From Chroococcidiopsis sp. CCMEE 29 (GTDB lineage Bacteria > Cyanobacteriota > Cyanobacteriia > Cyanobacteriales > Chroococcidiopsidaceae): a stretch of DNA of 64,000 nt. The position numbers and the translations under genes are program-made. The notes beneath the pieces were generated by a model that made no database searches, was not told the DNA's origin, and was given only the letters and a program-made list of their open reading frames with translations. How positions within the stretch are numbered: position 1 is the stretch's first letter; every line of letters starts with the position of its first letter. The DNA is taken from positions 3,094,001-3,158,000 of the forward strand of contig NZ_CP083761.1 in assembly GCF_023558375.1 (NCBI RefSeq), given 5' to 3'. Shown one piece after another: positions 7,850 to 17,110 of this stretch.

Positions 7850-9676
7850 ATGGCCCAATTTCTTCTCCAAACCATCTGGTTTGTACCTTGCTATGCCTTA
7901 GTTGGTGCAATTTTAACCATACCTTGGTCGCCCGGAGTTATCCGTCGCACGGGACCACGACCAGCAGGTTATGTGAATTTATTCATGACCTTCTTGGCTT
8001 TCATTCACGGTTTAGTTGCCCTTCAAGCCACCTGGAACAAGCCACCGCAACAGCTATTGTTCCCCTGGCTTACAGTAGCCAATCTAGATATATCTTTACC
8101 CCTAGAAATTTCTTCAGTCACGGTTGGCGCAACAGTTCTGGTAACTGGTATGAATCTGCTGGCGCAGATATACGCTGTTGGTTATATGGAGATGGACTGG
8201 GGTTGGGCACGCTTTTATGCCTTTCTAGCCCTGTTTGAAGGTGGAATGTGTGCTTTAGCTCTGTGTAACTCTTTGTTTTTCAGCTATGTAATTCTGGAAA
8301 TTCTAACGCTGGGAACTTACCTGCTAGTTGGGTTGTGGTTCAGCCAACCGCTAGTCGTGACGGGTGCTAGAGACGCTTTCTTAACCAAGCGGGTCGGTGA
8401 CTTACTGTTATTGATGGGGGTAATTGCCCTTTTGTCAATAGCAGGAACGTGGAATTATTCAGAGTTAGCTGAGTGGGCGAGTACAGCCAACGTAGACCCC
8501 AAGGTAATTACACTAATAGGTTTAGCGTTAATCGCGGGCCCGATGGGTAAGTGCGCCCAGTTCCCTCTGCATCTGTGGTTGGATGAGGCAATGGAAGGAC
8601 CAGTTCCCAGTACGATCTTGCGGAACTCTGTGGTAGTCGCAACGGGAGCTTGGGTACTGATTAAGCTGCAACCTGTTTTAGCGCTCTCGCCCGTGGTTTT
8701 ATGGGCATTGGTGTTGATTGGTGCTGTAACAGCAGTGGGTGGTTCCTTGATTGCGATCGCCCAAGTTGACGTTAAACGCGCATTATCGTACTCCGTCAGC
8801 GCTTACATGGGATTAGTGTTTATTGCCGTGGGGACACAGCAAGATGAGGCGGCGTTGTTGTTGGTATTAACTCATGCCGTAGCGATGGGGCTATTGGTGA
8901 TGAGCATTGGTGGGATTGTATGGAATAACATTACCCAAGACTTAACCCAATTAGGTGGTCTTTGGTCCCGCCGCCCAATTACAGGCTTAGCTTTTATCGT
9001 CGGGACACTGGGGTTAATCGCTTGTCCTCCCTTTGGCAGCTTTTGGGCGTTGCTGAAAATAGCAGATGCTTTGTGGTCAACTCAACCTTGGCTGGTGGGA
9101 ACTATACTGCTTGTGAACGCTTTGACAGCGTTTAGTTTAACTAGGGTATTCAGTCTAATTTTTGGGGGTCAACCTCAGCAGATGACAGTGCGATCGCCAG
9201 AGGCATTATGGCTAATGGTGTTGCCAATGACGGTTTTACTCGGCTTCACCCTCCATGTTCCCTTAGTGTTACAAAGCTTGTCCCTATTACCCAGTTGGGC
9301 AACTTTGAATAAAGATGTGGCACTACTGCTTATTTGGTCTAGTGTTTTCGGTTGCAGCATTGGTGGCGCGATTTATCTAGGAGGAACTGGGACTAAACCA
9401 TTTCGTTCTATCTGGAAACCATTGCAAGAATTGCTAGCATACGACTTTTACACCGCCAAAATTTACCGCCTAAGTATTGTTTTTGGGGTTGATTTGATTT
9501 CAAAAATTACTGCTTGGATTGACCGCTATATCGTTGATGGGGCAGTTAACCTAGTTGGTCTGGCGACTGTTTTAAGTGGGCAGGGATTGAAGTACAACGT
9601 TTCCGGTCAGTCCCAGTTTTATATGCTGACCATTGTTTTAGCAGTGGCTCTGTTATTAGGATTTCTGACAACTTGA
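7850..9676 (+). CDS. ndhF3: NDH-1 subunit NdhF3 (CO2-uptake NDH-1MS complex)
   Basis: A 608-residue polytopic proton-pumping subunit related to Nuo L. It has many membrane helices, the conserved PRPAGYVNL start, the GPMGKCAQFPLHLWLDEAMEGP region near residue 230, and KRALSYSVSAYMGL near 305. The family member found next to NdhD3 and CupA forms the distal membrane module of the CO2-converting NDH-1MS complex on thylakoids. It opens a three-gene operon, with ndhD3 146 bp downstream. The constitutive paralogue NdhF4 cannot be fully excluded by eye. The NdhR-like site upstream favours the inducible F3 type. Confidence 0.9.
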   Translation: MAQFLLQTIWFVPCYALVGAILTIPWSPGVIRRTGPRPAGYVNLFMTFLAFIHGLVALQATWNKPPQQLLFPWLTVANLDISLPLEISSVTVGATVLVTGMNLLAQIYAVGYMEMDWGWARFYAFLALFEGGMCALALCNSLFFSYVILEILTLGTYLLVGLWFSQPLVVTGARDAFLTKRVGDLLLLMGVIALLSIAGTWNYSELAEWASTANVDPKVITLIGLALIAGPMGKCAQFPLHLWLDEAMEGPVPSTILRNSVVVATGAWVLIKLQPVLALSPVVLWALVLIGAVTAVGGSLIAIAQVDVKRALSYSVSAYMGLVFIAVGTQQDEAALLLVLTHAVAMGLLVMSIGGIVWNNITQDLTQLGGLWSRRPITGLAFIVGTLGLIACPPFGSFWALLKIADALWSTQPWLVGTILLVNALTAFSLTRVFSLIFGGQPQQMTVRSPEALWLMVLPMTVLLGFTLHVPLVLQSLSLLPSWATLNKDVALLLIWSSVFGCSIGGAIYLGGTGTKPFRSIWKPLQELLAYDFYTAKIYRLSIVFGVDLISKITAWIDRYIVDGAVNLVGLATVLSGQGLKYNVSGQSQFYMLTIVLAVALLLGFLTT

Positions 9677-9822
9677 GCTTTTTCTACTAGTTCTCGTTTG
9701 TAGGCTGTGTTAGCTGATGCCATAAAAACTAAACCTGCAGCTTTCACCAAGACAAACTGCATACTCTGAATGAATTGAATTAACAATAACTAACAACTTT
9801 TTTGCAGGAATAGAAGCGTTTT

Positions 9823-11355
9823 ATGCTCAGTACCTTGATTTGGTTGCCTGTATTGGGTGCTGCCATAGTCGGGTTGTTGCCCGGAAATTTAACTGCTAGG
9901 CAGCTACGTTTAATAAGTTTAGCGATCGCTAGCGCTCTACTTTTCTGGCTCGTTTGCTTAGCAAGTCAATTTAACACCGTCACGGTAGGGTTGCAGTTTC
10001 AAGAGTTCTTGCCTTGGATTGAAACATTAGGCTTGAACTATCAACTGGGAGTTGATGGCTTATCCTTTCCATTACTGGCTTTAAATGGTCTACTGACTTG
10101 GGTTGCCATCTACAGCAGTAGCAATTCTGTTGAGCGCCCCCGACTTTACTATGCTTTGATTCTCTTAGTTAATGTTGGTATAGCTGGTGCTTTCACTGCT
10201 CAAAATTTACTACTGTTTTTCTTGTTCTATGAACTGGAATTGATTCCCCTGTACCTATTGATTAATATCTGGGGTGGTGCCAAGCGTGGTTATGCGGCAA
10301 CGAAATTTCTGATCTATACAGCTGTTTCTGGGATTATAATTCTGGCTGCATTTTTAGGCATTACTTGGCTCAGTGGTTCTGCCACCTTTGATTATCAATC
10401 GCTCAAAACCGAAGGATTATCCTTGAAGGCGCAGCTAATACTACTGACAATGCTGTTGGTAGGGTTTGGCATCAAAATTCCCTTGGTTCCCTTACATACT
10501 TGGTTGCCCGATGCTTACGTTGAAGCTTCCCCGCCTGTAGCCATTCTTCTGGGAGGCATTGTAGCTAAGTTGGGAACTTATGGATTGTTGCGGTTTGGGA
10601 TGGGGCTGTTTCCTCAAACATGGGCGATTGTTGCTCCAGGGCTAGCGCTTTTGGGAACAGTGAGTGTGCTGTACGGGGCATTCAGCGCGATCGCTCAAAA
10701 AGACATTAAACGCATGGTTGCTTATAGTTCCATCGGTCATATGGGCTATGTGATGTTAGGAGGTGCAGCCGCTACTTCCCTCAGCCTTGTCGGCGCAGTT
10801 TCCCAAATGGTTGCCCACGGCTTGATTTTGGCTTTGTTGTTTCATCTAGTGGGAGTTGTGGAAACCAAGGTTGGCACCCGGGAGTTAGATGTGCTCAATG
10901 GTCTAATGAATCCGATCCGCGGTTTGCCTGTAATCAGCGGTTTACTGGTGTTAGCGGGGATGGCGAGTGCTGGTATCCCGGGAATGGTGGGCTTTATCGC
11001 TGAATTTATTGTGTTTCAGGGCAGTTACCCGGTGTTTCCCCTGTTAACTCTTTTAGCTGTAGTCGGTACTGGCTTAACGGCAGTTTACTTCGTAATTCTG
11101 CTCAATCGCACTTGTTTCGGCAAACTAGACAACTACAAGGCGTATTATCCCAAGGTTGAGTGGTCTGAGCGTATACCAGCTTTGGTGTTAACAGCACTCA
11201 TTTTCATTCTAGGAGTGCAACCAAACTGGTTAGTACGTTGGAGTGAACCGACGACAACGGCAATGGTTGCGGCTGTGCAAATGAGTAGCGGTATGCAATT
11301 AGCCCAGAATTTAGAAGCCAGGAAACAGGAAAAGGATAATCTGGCTGAAATGTAA
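9823..11355 (+). CDS. ndhD3: NDH-1 subunit NdhD3 (CO2-uptake NDH-1MS complex)
   Basis: A 510-residue antiporter-like subunit (NuoM/NdhD family) with about 14 membrane helices. Conserved blocks include LLFFLFYELELIPLYLLI (helix 5 with its key glutamate), KIPLVPLHTWLPDAYVEASPP near residue 225, and KDIKRMVAYSSIGHMGY near residue 300. In the thylakoid membrane it pairs with NdhF3 and CupA in low-CO2-induced CO2 hydration. It sits between ndhF3 and cupA on the same strand. Confidence 0.92.
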   Translation: MLSTLIWLPVLGAAIVGLLPGNLTARQLRLISLAIASALLFWLVCLASQFNTVTVGLQFQEFLPWIETLGLNYQLGVDGLSFPLLALNGLLTWVAIYSSSNSVERPRLYYALILLVNVGIAGAFTAQNLLLFFLFYELELIPLYLLINIWGGAKRGYAATKFLIYTAVSGIIILAAFLGITWLSGSATFDYQSLKTEGLSLKAQLILLTMLLVGFGIKIPLVPLHTWLPDAYVEASPPVAILLGGIVAKLGTYGLLRFGMGLFPQTWAIVAPGLALLGTVSVLYGAFSAIAQKDIKRMVAYSSIGHMGYVMLGGAAATSLSLVGAVSQMVAHGLILALLFHLVGVVETKVGTRELDVLNGLMNPIRGLPVISGLLVLAGMASAGIPGMVGFIAEFIVFQGSYPVFPLLTLLAVVGTGLTAVYFVILLNRTCFGKLDNYKAYYPKVEWSERIPALVLTALIFILGVQPNWLVRWSEPTTTAMVAAVQMSSGMQLAQNLEARKQEKDNLAEM

Positions 11356-11364
11356 ATTCTGTAT

Positions 11365-11420
11365 GGGCAGGTTTGATCGAATTGTCTTTGTTCCCATAGG
11401 TGTGTTTGTTAAACCTGCCC
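11365..11420. repeat. Inverted repeat between ndhD3 and cupA
   Basis: GGGCAGGTTT (11365-11374) pairs with AAACCTGCCC (11411-11420) across a 36-nt loop. It may attenuate or stabilise the operon transcript. Similar GGGCAGGTTT palindromes recur in cyanobacterial intergenic DNA. Confidence 0.6.
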
Positions 11421-11470
11421 TTACGACTTCTGACTCCTTAATTGTTGTTAATTAAAAGCAAATTAAGATA

Positions 11471-12763
11471 ATGACAAACACTGCAACTACAGCTAAATTA
11501 CCACCTTCTAAGCATGAATTTGCTGATGTAATTCACCGTCTGGAAGCTGGGGGCGCGATGCTGCCAGATACCCCAGAAAATCTGATGCAAATTATCGGCA
11601 TATACAAAGCATACGCAGTGCCGATGGATTTTTACTGGCGCGACCTGCTGTATATTGCCGAGCGGGTCTTTTTAAATCCTGTTCCCTTGTTTAAATACTT
11701 CCTCCCAAAAGAGTATTTAGATCTACATAATCATTACGCGGGAGATGATGCTGAGCTGCGGATCTGGCAAAAAGGTGCAGCTACTGCTCATCCTGAACTT
11801 TTAGCGTTTATCGAGAAGGGTGAAACCGGCAAGATGCCTAAGCTATTGCATCACTTATGGCATGACCGGATCAACATGGAGTTTGCTGAAGCTTGTATGC
11901 AGGCAATGTTATGGCATCGAGGTATGGGCGGAAAATTTGACCCCTATCTAGATACTCCCGAATATAAAGCAGCGGCAGATAAGGCAATTAAAGCTTACTT
12001 TCAGGGCAATCCAGTAATGCTGGGACTGTATAAGCTATTCCCAGAAATGTTCATTGAACAGGTGCGGCAGTTGTCCTACTACAGTAATTTAGGATTGTTT
12101 TGGGAAGTAATGGCTCCGGTTTTCTTTGAAATGAGCGATCGCTATGATGCCGGAGAAATCAAAAGCGTTCCGGATGCGATGAACTTTCTAGTCAATGGCA
12201 TATTTGCAGTGGCAGATCGTCCTATTTATCACCACGTGTATATTAGAGGCGAACGCTACGAAATCATCCCGAAGTCCTGCGGGTTCACTTGGCTACACGA
12301 AGCTGCTTTGCCTTATGTAGAAGCTGTATTTTATCGCACCGCACCATTCCGGGGAACAAAATCTTATAATGCCCAGGCTAAGCAAGTTCCCGAGGATCAG
12401 AAAGATTTCCACTATGGAATTCTCTATGCTGATGTATTTCCCGTGGGTACAGCTGGCATTCCACCCACGCTGCTGATGCAAGATATGCTCCACTTCCTAC
12501 CACCGTACTTAGTGGATTACTATCGCCAGCACTGCCGGGGCGAAGATGATATGTTGATCCAATTAGGGATTAGTTTCCAACGCTCAATGTACTGTGTTAC
12601 TTCTGCAGTGATTCAAGCGTTGCGGACAGTGCTGCATTATCCTTTAGACGATCCTAACCCAGAGCATCTACAAGCGAATCGGGCTTTCTTTGAAAGTCAG
12701 CTGGATCGATTTAAGCGTCCTGAAGCTCGACTGCGGGATATTCAAAGACAAGATTATCGCTAG
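11471..12763 (+). CDS. cupA: CO2 hydration protein CupA (ChpY)
   Basis: A 430-residue soluble protein matching the CO2 hydration protein family in length and composition, rich in His, Trp and Tyr (LLHHLWHDRINMEFAEACMQAMLWHRGMGG split over residues 125-155). CupA docks on the NdhF3/NdhD3 module and converts CO2 to bicarbonate in a carbonic-anhydrase-like, redox-driven reaction. It is the third gene of the operon. The small CupS gene that often follows cupA is absent here. CupB is the alternative identity. Confidence 0.88.
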   Translation: MTNTATTAKLPPSKHEFADVIHRLEAGGAMLPDTPENLMQIIGIYKAYAVPMDFYWRDLLYIAERVFLNPVPLFKYFLPKEYLDLHNHYAGDDAELRIWQKGAATAHPELLAFIEKGETGKMPKLLHHLWHDRINMEFAEACMQAMLWHRGMGGKFDPYLDTPEYKAAADKAIKAYFQGNPVMLGLYKLFPEMFIEQVRQLSYYSNLGLFWEVMAPVFFEMSDRYDAGEIKSVPDAMNFLVNGIFAVADRPIYHHVYIRGERYEIIPKSCGFTWLHEAALPYVEAVFYRTAPFRGTKSYNAQAKQVPEDQKDFHYGILYADVFPVGTAGIPPTLLMQDMLHFLPPYLVDYYRQHCRGEDDMLIQLGISFQRSMYCVTSAVIQALRTVLHYPLDDPNPEHLQANRAFFESQLDRFKRPEARLRDIQRQDYR

Positions 12764-12790
12764 GACACCGATAAAATTTTACTCAAAAGC

Positions 12791-12830
12791 ACATTAAAAG
12801 GACACTTGCTAGCAAGTGTCCTTTTAATGT
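12791..12830 (+). terminator. Perfect 40-bp palindrome after cupA
   Basis: ACATTAAAAGGACACTTGCT is followed directly by its exact reverse complement, with no loop. The transcript would fold into a 20-bp stem closed by its own central bases, 27 bp after the cupA stop. It may act as a terminator or 3' stabiliser, though no long U-run follows. Confidence 0.6.
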
Positions 12831-12835
12831 TTCTC

Positions 12836-12962
12836 ATATCAAATCCGCTTAAATGACTGTAAAATCTCGCCCTCAGCCCTTGCCCCTCTCCCAAGCTTGG
12901 GAGAGGGGTGCCGGAGGCGGGGTGAGGGCTGCCAATCATGGGCAATCAACCGGATTTGATAT
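12836..12962. repeat. MITE-like repeat with 12-bp terminal inverted repeats
   Basis: ATATCAAATCCG (12836-12847) and its complement CGGATTTGATAT (12951-12962) flank about 100 bp. The interior contains the CCCCTCTCCCAA/TTGGGAGAGGGG palindrome common in cyanobacterial intergenic DNA. It has no coding capacity. I infer a non-autonomous element. Confidence 0.6.
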
Positions 12963-13030
12963 CAGTAGTCGCGACCTAAAGGCTGTGCGCGAGTACGTCT
13001 TGCGACGATTATAAATCGTTAACGGGTAGG

Positions 13031-13228
13031 TTAAGCAATGAGGTGGAGCACGTTACGCAGCACGCTATAGCCAGCTAAATCCCAAAGTAGGTAAGCGAGA
13101 AAGCCAATCATAGCTAAACGTCCGTTCCACAGTTCAGCTTGGGGATTAAAGCCAAACAGAAAAGCATTGCGATCCTTGCCATTGTAAGCGTTAGCAACAG
13201 GTGGTAAATCAGTAGTGGGATTTTGCAT
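13031..13228 (-). CDS. High-light-inducible (Hli) one-helix chlorophyll-binding protein
   Basis: A 65-residue protein with a single membrane helix carrying the chlorophyll a/b-binding signature ELWNGRLAMIGF (residues about 32-43), followed by LAYLLWDLAGY. Hli proteins bind chlorophyll and carotenoid and protect photosystem II assembly intermediates or chlorophyll synthesis under stress. The N-terminal 30 residues are soluble. It is monocistronic, between the MITE-like repeat and the thiolase gene. Confidence 0.92.
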   Translation of the reverse strand: MQNPTTDLPPVANAYNGKDRNAFLFGFNPQAELWNGRLAMIGFLAYLLWDLAGYSVLRNVLHLIA

Positions 13229-13540
13229 TGTCTTATTCCTTTACAATCTCGTTATGTGTTCTCGTGCTCCGTTGCACCCACTGGGGTGAATTCCCGTTTT
13301 GCCAAAACTTACCTGAGTACTGTATTTCAGCAGTCGGAGAATTAGGAGCTTGGCTGGCTCTGTAATCAAGTCATATCCGCATAAGAGATTCTGGATGAAA
13401 TCTGCTTTCGCCTTGTTGGATGCACGAATCTCTTCTGCCCAACTTGATTATGCAACACTTATTTACATATTGCAAATAAAATTTACAAAATTCTTGAGGA
13501 GTAAAGCTAGTGGTATGATCGCTAGCCATGCCCCCTCCAG
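13229..13540. other. Intergenic region upstream of the hli gene, 312 bp
   Basis: It contains the hli promoter region and the sequence beyond the 3' end of the thiolase gene. I see no gene, clear operator or strong terminator. A 64-codon ORF on the plus strand has no supporting features. Confidence 0.4.
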
Positions 13541-14737
13541 CTAAGCCGTCAAATTCTCATACACTGCCGCTGCCCCCATGCCGCCACCAACGCACGCCGT
13601 GACGAGGCCATAGCGAATACCGCGCCGTTTCATTTCATGGAGGAGGGTGGCTGTGAGCTTTGCACCCGTACAACCCAGGGGGTGACCGAGAGCGATCGCT
13701 CCGCCGTTGACATTCACAATTTCCTCATTCAGACCGAGTTTGTCAATCACAGCAAGGGTTTGAGCAGCGAAGGCTTCATTCAATTCAATCAGCCCAATGT
13801 CATCTAATGTCAGACCCACCTGCTTCAGAACCTTCGGCACCGCTGCAATCGGACCGATACCCATAATTTCTGGAGGAACACCTGCAACCGCAAACCCCAA
13901 CATGCGTCCGAGCGGTTGCACGCCAAGTTCGTTTACCAGGCGCTGGCTGATCACTACCGTCGCTGCTGCGCCATCCGAAGTTTGCGATGAGTTACCAGGC
14001 GTGATCGTTCCACCCAGGCGAAAAACAGGTTGCAACCGAGCTAAGGCTTCTAGGCTGGTATCGGGGCGGGGACCTTCATCCACCTGGAAGACCTTCTCTA
14101 CCAACTGCGGCTTGCCATCAATATAGAAGGTTTCGCGCACGGGGAGCGGGACAATTTCTTCCGCAAACCGACCTTGCTCAATCGCAGCTAAGGCTCGCTG
14201 GTGCGATCGCAAAGCAAAGGTATCCTGCTCCTCGCGGGAAATCTGGTACTGCTGCGCCACGTTTTCTCCCGTGATGCCCATCGTACAGTAGGCTTGCGGA
14301 GCATCCGTCATCATCTCTGGGTTAGGAGCTAAATAATGTCCTCCCATCGGAATCAAACTCATGGATTCAGCTCCACCCGCAACAATAGCTTCCGCCTGTC
14401 CTGTGATAATTGCCTGGGTTGCCATAGCAATGGTTTGTAGTCCTGAGGCACAGAAGCGGTTAACGGTAGAGCCTGCTACAGAATCAGGCAAACCCGCTCG
14501 CTGTGCAATCACCCGCCCCAAATTAAACCCTTGTTCTGCTTCCGGAAACGCACAGCCAAAAATGATGTCATCAATGCATTCAGGTGCAAGGTCTTTGATG
14601 CGCTCAATTGCCCCTTTCACCGCAACCGCTCCCATATCATCAGGACGAACGTTGCGTAATGTGCCGCGTGGGGCTTTCCCAACCGCAGTCCGAACGCTGC
14701 TGACAATGTAGGCTTCTTTCATCTCCATGTCTCTCAA
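13541..14737 (-). CDS. fadA: Acetyl-CoA acyltransferase (beta-oxidation thiolase)
   Basis: A 398-residue thiolase of standard length. The nucleophilic cysteine is in VNRFCASGLQT (about residue 92), the second site is GGAIALGHPLGCTGAK near residue 352, and the C-terminal cysteine is in VTACVGGGMGAA. It cleaves 3-ketoacyl-CoA with CoA to release acetyl-CoA. It is the last gene of a three-gene operon, 12 bp after the FadB/FadN-type gene, which points to degradation rather than PHB synthesis. Confidence 0.92.
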   Translation of the reverse strand: MRDMEMKEAYIVSSVRTAVGKAPRGTLRNVRPDDMGAVAVKGAIERIKDLAPECIDDIIFGCAFPEAEQGFNLGRVIAQRAGLPDSVAGSTVNRFCASGLQTIAMATQAIITGQAEAIVAGGAESMSLIPMGGHYLAPNPEMMTDAPQAYCTMGITGENVAQQYQISREEQDTFALRSHQRALAAIEQGRFAEEIVPLPVRETFYIDGKPQLVEKVFQVDEGPRPDTSLEALARLQPVFRLGGTITPGNSSQTSDGAAATVVISQRLVNELGVQPLGRMLGFAVAGVPPEIMGIGPIAAVPKVLKQVGLTLDDIGLIELNEAFAAQTLAVIDKLGLNEEIVNVNGGAIALGHPLGCTGAKLTATLLHEMKRRGIRYGLVTACVGGGMGAAAVYENLTA

Positions 14738-14749
14738 CCTCCCTATCCC

Positions 14750-17098
14750 CTAATTCCGTAGGGGTTTCTTATTCTTAAGCACGTAGGCAATTCGCTCCTG
14801 GGTTTTGGGCTGACTTAGTAGGGGTAAAAACGCCTCCCGTTCCAGTTGCAGCAAGTAATCTTCATCAACCAAGGCGGGTGCAGACAATTCCCCACCAGTC
14901 ATGACATAGGCTAAGCGGTTAGCAAGATAGCGATCGTATTCCGTGATGAAACCACCTTGGTGGAAAATGTAAGCGGCATGTTCTAGCATTGCCCTACCAG
15001 GACAACCCAGCACCATAATCGCGTTGCGCTCAGGTGGTGGTGCATAGCCTTCTCGTTCTAGACGTAGCACCTCTTCTTTCGCGACTGCCAAACGTCGGTC
15101 TCCATTCATGACAATCTTGGTTGTCGGGGGCAAGAATCCCAGCTGTTGGGCTTCGTGGGCACTATTAGACACTTTTGCCATGCCAATCGTTTCAAAAGCT
15201 TGCCGCAGGAATGGCTGGATATGATGGGGAGATTCCGTTGCTGCCCGGTCAGCTGCCCAAGTCACCGTCCGCATAAGACCGCCAGCCCCAGGAATCAGAC
15301 CCACACTCAGTTCCACTAGTCCGATATAGGTTTCTGCTGCTGCCACTACCTGTGGACACGCCATTACTAACTCGCAACCGCCACCCAGAGTCCGCCCCCC
15401 AATTGCTGCGACAATTGGCTGAGTGGAGTAATGAATCCGCTGCAACAAGGTTTGGAATTTGACAATTAAGTCGGCGATCGCTTGGAATCCGGACTGTGCC
15501 AGCATCGCCATTTCCGCTAGATTTGCTCCACCTGAGAAGTTGGGGCTACCGTTACCAATAACTAATCCCCGCAAATCGCCATTTTCGAGGAGATCGAGCA
15601 CCTGGGCTAAACCATCAACCACCTGTAGACTCAGGGTATTACCTTTAGAGCGGAACTCATACAAAACCACCCCATCCCCCAAGTCCAACAACGCTGCTTC
15701 AGGATTTTGCCAAAGTGTACGTTTCGGGTTTGCCTTCAATGCAGCCAGGTTAATTTCATCGGTCGGGAGTAAAGAGGACGCAGAGAAGAAAGCTGCTCCC
15801 CCTGCCTCCTCTGGCTCATAAAACCCACCCACACCTGTATACTGCATCCTCTCCACCCACTCCGGCACCGGAATTCCAGCGGCTTTCATGTCTGCCAACA
15901 CAGTTTCAAACCCGAGAGCATCCCAAATTTCAAATGGACCGAGTTCCCAACCGAAACCCCACCGCATCGCCCGGTCAATATCGGCAGGACTATCAGCAAT
16001 TTCGGGAATACGAAAGGCACTGTACCCCAGCATTTGCAGGGTGGACTGCCGGAAGAAAGCACCCGCACGACTCGGATCGCGATACAGCGCCCGCAAGCGA
16101 TCGCCCAAATCGGGAATCTTGTCAATCGCGGCGATATCCCCTAAATTCAAGGGTTTGGCTGGCTCATAGGTCAGAGTTTTCAGGTTCAGAGAAAGAATCT
16201 GGCGATCTTGTTTCTTGTAGAAGCCTTGCCCTGTTTTCGCTCCCAGCGTCCCCGTCTCCACGAGTTTACGCAGCAGTTCAGGAACGCGGAAGACTTCTCG
16301 GCTTTCATCGTGGGGAATGGCTGGATAGAGATTGTCCGCCACGTACATCAGCGTATCAAGTCCGACTAAATCTGCTGTTCGGAATGTTGCAGATTTGGGA
16401 CGCCCGGCAATTGTCCCTGTCAGTGTATCAATTTCCTCAATTGTATATGCCTGCTCAATCAACGCCCGCAAACCGAGCATCGTCACATAAACTCCGATCC
16501 GATTGGCAATAAAGTTGGGGGTATCCTTTGCAACCACCACTCCTTTACCCAGGTGTAACCGTCCGAACCACTTTACCCGCTCTAGGACTTGCGGATCGGT
16601 GTCGGTTGTGGGAATGACTTCTAGTAACTTCAGATAGCGCGGTGGATTGAAAAAGTGAGTGCCCAAAAATCGTTTCCGGAAAGAATCAGAACGTCCTTTA
16701 GCGATCGCGCGGATCGGCAAGCCACTGGTATTAGTGGATACGATTGTATCCTCGCCAATTACGCCTTCCAAGCGTTCCATCAACTGCTGCTTGATGCCCA
16801 GATTTTCCATCACTGCTTCGATTACCCAATCGACTTGGGCAACCAGATGAAAATGCTGATCGAAATTACCCAGGATGACGCGGCGAGCGGTCTTTTCCGT
16901 GAAGAAGATTGGTGGAGACAGCTTGAGAGCTTTTTTGAATGATGTTTCGACCAGTTCGTTTTTATTGCTGGTATTGGCAGGGAGGTCTAGCAAATAAACA
17001 GTCAGCCCTGCATTGGCAAGGTGAGCGGCGATCTGGCTTCCCATCACCCCTGCACCGAGAACGGCAGCTGTTCGAAAAGGCTTCAACATAGTTCTCAA
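14750..17098 (-). CDS. 3-hydroxyacyl-CoA dehydrogenase / enoyl-CoA hydratase, FadN-type fusion
   Basis: A 782-residue bifunctional protein. The N-terminal Rossmann NAD domain begins with AAVLGAGVMGSQIAAHLANAG (residues 12-32, listed in two parts by function: GxGxxG and helix). A second dehydrogenase domain includes DTPNFIANRIG near residue 195. The hydratase domain lies C-terminal, with NFSGGANLAEM near residue 510 and GGGCELVMACPQVVAAAE near 570. This dehydrogenase-then-hydratase order and length match Bacillus FadN, not E. coli FadB. It catalyses hydration of enoyl-CoA and oxidation of the hydroxyacyl-CoA. The neighbours encode thiolase and acyl-CoA ligase. Confidence 0.9.
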   Translation of the reverse strand: MRTMLKPFRTAAVLGAGVMGSQIAAHLANAGLTVYLLDLPANTSNKNELVETSFKKALKLSPPIFFTEKTARRVILGNFDQHFHLVAQVDWVIEAVMENLGIKQQLMERLEGVIGEDTIVSTNTSGLPIRAIAKGRSDSFRKRFLGTHFFNPPRYLKLLEVIPTTDTDPQVLERVKWFGRLHLGKGVVVAKDTPNFIANRIGVYVTMLGLRALIEQAYTIEEIDTLTGTIAGRPKSATFRTADLVGLDTLMYVADNLYPAIPHDESREVFRVPELLRKLVETGTLGAKTGQGFYKKQDRQILSLNLKTLTYEPAKPLNLGDIAAIDKIPDLGDRLRALYRDPSRAGAFFRQSTLQMLGYSAFRIPEIADSPADIDRAMRWGFGWELGPFEIWDALGFETVLADMKAAGIPVPEWVERMQYTGVGGFYEPEEAGGAAFFSASSLLPTDEINLAALKANPKRTLWQNPEAALLDLGDGVVLYEFRSKGNTLSLQVVDGLAQVLDLLENGDLRGLVIGNGSPNFSGGANLAEMAMLAQSGFQAIADLIVKFQTLLQRIHYSTQPIVAAIGGRTLGGGCELVMACPQVVAAAETYIGLVELSVGLIPGAGGLMRTVTWAADRAATESPHHIQPFLRQAFETIGMAKVSNSAHEAQQLGFLPPTTKIVMNGDRRLAVAKEEVLRLEREGYAPPPERNAIMVLGCPGRAMLEHAAYIFHQGGFITEYDRYLANRLAYVMTGGELSAPALVDEDYLLQLEREAFLPLLSQPKTQERIAYVLKNKKPLRN

Positions 17099-17110
17099 AC
17101 CTCCCTCTTG

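Noticed and set aside
13350-13544. 64-codon plus-strand ORF before the thiolase gene
   Set aside because: It runs into the 3' end of the thiolase gene and shows no protein-like features.
15934-16512. Long plus-strand ORF of 192 codons antisense to the FadN-type gene
   Set aside because: The opposite strand encodes a well-conserved dehydrogenase domain. This ORF is Pro/Arg-rich shadow sequence.
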